Positions 60,054 to 64,000 of a stretch of 64,000 bases of DNA are shown here, in pieces. The DNA comes from Reticulitermes lucifugus (taxonomy: Eukaryota; Arthropoda; Insecta; Blattodea; Rhinotermitidae): assembly GCA_026260175.1 (NCBI GenBank), contig JAKCWW010000993.1, positions 20,319 through 84,318 of the forward strand, in the 5' to 3' direction. Every line of letters begins with the position of its first letter. Positions within the stretch are counted from its first letter, which is position 1. The translations under genes were made by a program, and so were the position numbers. The notes under the pieces are model-generated. The model was not told the DNA's origin. It did not search any database and was given only the letters and a program-made list of their open reading frames with translations.

Positions 60054-63000
60054 ACTTCCGTCACATTATATACACTGCTGTGTTAATAAGAGTAATTCTT
60101 GTGTTGATTTTCTGGGATAAGGTTGAGCTTCGGCAACAGTTTCATTCCGCCACTCACCGCTAACAGAATCAACATGCCCTCCAAATTTCATCCCTTTTCA
60201 GGATAACTTAAAATTCATTTTGGGAGATTCGATGGGCTTAAAAGCCCACTTTCGTTTTGCAGCGAAATATAGCTTCTAAGGTGATCTCTTTGTTCCAGCA
60301 TAGTAGCCTCTATTTTTCGTTAGCTGGACGAATGTTATACCTTTAATCCTTTGTCCATATTTTGTAATCCTGCATGCAATTCCTGATCATATTTTCAGTA
60401 CTAAAATTCTGCGTTTCGACACTTCCCTTGCTTTGATTGTATCGGGGCTTCCCATTCGCGTTTTTTTAGTTTAGGCCAGTAATCCTCGAGTTCTGAAACA
60501 GTCCTATCAACGAAACTTCATCTGTTTTCTGACTGCAAGGAAAATATAGTTCCTATATGAGTAAATATATAGGTAGCTTGTTTTATCGGCGGACCGAACC
60601 CTGCAGTAGGGGCGGTGGCGTTGGTTGCTATACAATAATTATGTCTGTTCTTCGGCTTGCAGTCCGGCAATAGAGCAAGCTCTGTGTACGGACCAATTAA
60701 CGTGTAAGTCTCCTCGTCGTTGCTTTTTGTTTTGGAAGCTCTAAATACAGCTTTTGCAATGTGGTCCTGGTAAACTAAAATAAACTAAAATTTACTATGC
60801 AGATTGGTATAAAAATCAATTAAGCCGGCTTGACAACGAGACTAAAATTCAGTCCTAATTAGTTTTTTAGTTTTTTTTACGGCCTTTCTTCTTTTGCTCA
60901 CAAGGCTCGCAAGCTGGACATACAGTCGAATATCATGACAATTAATGTTAGACATAGCTCAGACATGCTTCACACCTGGTGAATGTATTATTATTACATA
61001 CCCTTCAAAGTTCTAGTGTAGATATTACCGAAACTACGCGGAAAGTGCAACGGCAGCTGCGTGATTCACACACCGCCAGTCTTATTGTTGCGCTAACGGT
61101 GGAGGCCTTCATCTGAGACACAGAGTTCAGTTTAATCTGCCGTCCTAAGAACTGTATGGAACAGAGTGTAACATACATTTCTTTTGTTCGTGAGCATACA
61201 GCACAGTTTAGAACAGAGTATCTTCATTGTGGAAACCTATGTATGGATGAAATCGTATGGAAATTGTCGTAGGATATTTACAATACGGTTTCCCTTTCTT
61301 TCCGTTCTTTCGGAAGCAACCATGTCTGAGAGTTGAAAGAGGTCATTTTCAACACCTAATCTAACATGAGGAAACTTATACTGTATATTATACATGATTT
61401 TCAGAATTGGAAAGCCGTTAATTTGTCGTGTCTCTGTTTTCGGTTTTCAACTTTTCTACCTGTTATAACGTTCGGCTATATATAAGAAAAATAAGATTAA
61501 AAACTGTGCACGGAAAAGATTATTTTATGGGGATAATGTCGAAATAATTATCACAGTCATTATTACAATTTATAAAATGTGTGTCAGCGTTTCTTTTGTG
61601 TCTGAGTGTCCAACTCCTCACCTACCGAATGTTAAAATTTATTTTGACTGAAAAAATAAATACTTGTGTGCAAATTCTTGGTGAGCTAGAAATCGGTCAT
61701 TATTATGTTCTGCTGTCAGTTGACAAAATTATAGAGTAAGTAATTTTATAAAGTTTCATTCAATAAACACACGTCTAGAGAGTAGAATGGTTTGTGTATA
61801 TTGTTGGTCTATCAAGTTTAGCACCTTATAAGAAAGGAAGAGGAGTTCCAGAAATTTTCTGGTAATTGAGATTAGATATTTTTATGTGGATCTATTTTTA
61901 ACAACTCGTCATTGACATTCTCTGACTTTAGCCATAGATAAAATAGTTATTTTGCCAGTTATTTCATTTGATGATGCAAGATGTTATCCTTTTCTTTGAG
62001 CTGAGAATATATATAATAATAGTGGAAAAGAAATTATTTATAAATCCTTACAATTAAGTTTATTTAAGTAAATGTGTTTAATAATATAATAATATATAAT
62101 ATATATAGTACATAACAATAAATAGCATTCATATACACTATTAATATTCGCCAGAATTACAATGGGTTGAACATATCTGTCGAACAAAGGGGACAAGATA
62201 TGACGCAGAACATTTGGGGGGATGTTTCTTGAAGGAACTGCCACTTTGAGAACTGGAGGGTAAATATGATGGTTACTTTAAAATTAGCCTTACAAAATAC
62301 GCAGCAAATGTAAGAGGCGCGTAGAATTTACTCGGGATCGTATCCAGAAGCTAAGTTAATAATCAGTATTTCCCTTTGCCCGTCCTCTAAATAGTTAGAA
62401 AATAATTGGCATTTAATAATTTATATTTTGGTTTATCAAGGAAACAAACCAACATCACTCTCACAGTTTTCTTCAAAACAACGTACTTCATCCATATCTA
62501 ACCTTGACGAAGGGTCCAATTTATTAATCTTATCATTGTGTACTTTCTTACACTCTTTTATTCCTTCCTTTGTACTGAGCCCATATTTTCTCTCAGAACG
62601 GGTTTTTAACTTTCCAATTTAAACTCTCTTGCAGAGTACTGGTGTTCGTGTAAACAGGTTTCATTCTTTGTTGTTCAATTACAGTTATTCAGGACAACCG
62701 TTGCCAACGCACTGTTGACTCACACTGGTACAAAACGCACACGTAATTACAACGTCACTAAATGTTTAGGAGTCCCGGCTGGGCAAAGGGAAGCAGAATC
62801 TATGTACACTGTTTTCTAATTTACTTTAGTTCTTGTCCGACTTCCCAGCTACGCTCCTCACTCCCCTTCGTTCCTTCCTCCCATGTGTCCAAGTCAGTAA
62901 ACTGTGTTAATTGCTTCAATACCTACGCCACACTTCTACATAGCTAAAGACCAGGCAGGCGTAGACTTGTCAGTACGTGATTAGCAGACCTATAGCTCGC

Positions 63001-63903
63001 TATTGGCAAATGGAAACTACAGAATCGAATGTGTATTAAGTGAGAGAGTCAACTGCTCTTACGAGCATCACTCCATGACAGGGTACAGGGAGTATAAACA
63101 TGCAGTCTAAAGCACAGAACTGCTGATAATCCCACGACGATGCTGATTGAGTCATGTGTTATTTAACGACGATATATCAATTATACACTTAAAATTGATG
63201 CAGTAACCAAACAGAATCAAGTGACGTAGGCTCGAATGTAACACTCTAACATGCAGCAAAGACACACCCATACATTTACTTAAGAATTATGAGGCTCTAT
63301 CCGTAGCTATCACAATTCAGTAGTCAATTATGTACACCTGCATCACACTACATCAGTGAATTCGAGTAGAATGAAGCTGAGGGTCTGCTTGTGCATAAAA
63401 GAGGGCCTTCGTCCAGTGAGTAACATTTCTAAATACTAAATACGCGGTTAGGAAAGACTGCATTTGTACGTATTTGTGGACCTGTGTCCACACCCTCACA
63501 CTGTTTCGAATATAACTGTAACACCATCCTCAAATGTGTGCCTACGTCCTGCTAGTAGTTCGTCTCCCTGCTGTTCTCCGACAAAATATTCCTGTGCAAT
63601 TCTTATCCTCCCGACTCGTGGTAGAGCAGAATGGCAAAAAAAACCTGCACTAATGTTTTGCCTTTTTTTAAATATTTGTTAGAGGAAAATCAGATATATA
63701 TGTGATTCCTGAAGTCTATAGCTACATATTGAAGTCAAGTTTTCGATACCCTCTTTATAGACAAAACTTCACCTTACGCCTCAAATTATTAAGAATTTGT
63801 AATATGCAAATAATTGTCAAATGTAATGTGTTAGTTGTGAAAACGGCCTATTTGTATAGGAAAAAATTCCGGGTGTTTAATATTATATTGTATTTATTGT
63901 ATT

Positions 63904-64000
63904 GTACGAGGGCTGTCCAAAAAGTATCCGACTATAATTTTCCCGCGGTAAGTAATGGCGAAAGGGTGGGAAAACTGAGCGTAGTGGTAGAAGGGACTTT
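63904..64000 (+). mobile_element. 5' end of a mariner-like element, cut by the window edge
   Basis: TACGAGGGCTGTCCAAAAAG followed by TATCCGAC is a typical mariner-type terminal inverted repeat, next to a TA. Only about 95 bases are in the window, so transposase content cannot be seen. Confidence 0.6.

Larger units (their letters stand above)
57213..64000 (-). other. Region upstream of the Ig1 exon, probably intron
   Basis: The Ig1 exon at 57212 starts at an acceptor site, so transcription must come from further right on this strand. I looked for the first half of Ig1 (a WIRRRD-like segment and first cysteine) and a signal peptide and found neither. The stretch is AT-rich and, apart from a short CATGA repeat at 60031-60053 and the mariner-like end at 63904, shows nothing I recognise. 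A moderately GC-rich patch at about 58650-58880 has no convincing reading frame. Confidence 0.6.

Overview
This window is an AT-rich, repeat-dense piece of an animal genome, almost certainly an insect. The evidence for an insect is three exons of a Dpr-family gene (Dpr/DIP neuronal recognition proteins), long introns, and a mixture of tRNA-derived SINEs, LINE, hAT, mariner-type and PIF/Harbinger debris. Several repeat sequences resemble what I remember from cockroach, termite and related genomes, so a polyneopteran (perhaps Blattodea) is my best guess. No database was searched.

The only host gene I can support lies on the minus strand and runs from right to left: the end of Ig domain 1 (57104-57212), all of Ig domain 2 (45165-45455) and a C-terminal exon with a hydrophobic segment (26656-26816). 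All three exons have canonical splice sites and matching phases and join into one uninterrupted frame. They are separated by introns of about 11.6 kb and 18.3 kb. The 5' exons (signal peptide, start of Ig1) are not visible and probably lie beyond base 64000. Bases 1 to about 26470 are downstream of the gene.

Nearly everything else is transposon-derived or unrecognised. From left to right: a SINE (1-235); a large hairpin with a SINE in its centre (2610-3385); a second inverted repeat (4430-4775); a dispersed repeat with copies at 4840-5395, 12955-13510 (inverted) and 55735-56115; a DUF4817/mariner-type transposase relic (7160-7990); a hAT MITE with target duplication (13869-14313); a PIF/Harbinger relic with transposase and MADF-like pieces (17375-18582); a long unremarkable stretch to the dpr 3' end; SINE copies and a small palindromic MITE (27.7-28.6 kb); LINE remnants (35.5 and 43.8 kb); a foldback element (37.07-37.50 kb); a SINE cluster (39.8-43.4 kb, with an N gap); a hAT transposase relic (48.5-49.2 kb); a DDE transposase relic (51.6-52.57 kb); and a 47/48-bp minisatellite of about 20 units (54.73-55.69 kb). 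The 5' end of a mariner-like element is cut by the right edge.

The most unusual signal is a recurring short motif with the arrangement of a hammerhead ribozyme core (CTGATGA or a close variant, a hairpin, then GAAAC-NN-GTH), seen at 2.6, 3.3, 17.0, 37.1, 37.4, 41.1 and 47.8 kb. Several copies sit in inverted pairs, as expected for decayed Penelope-like or related foldback retroelements.
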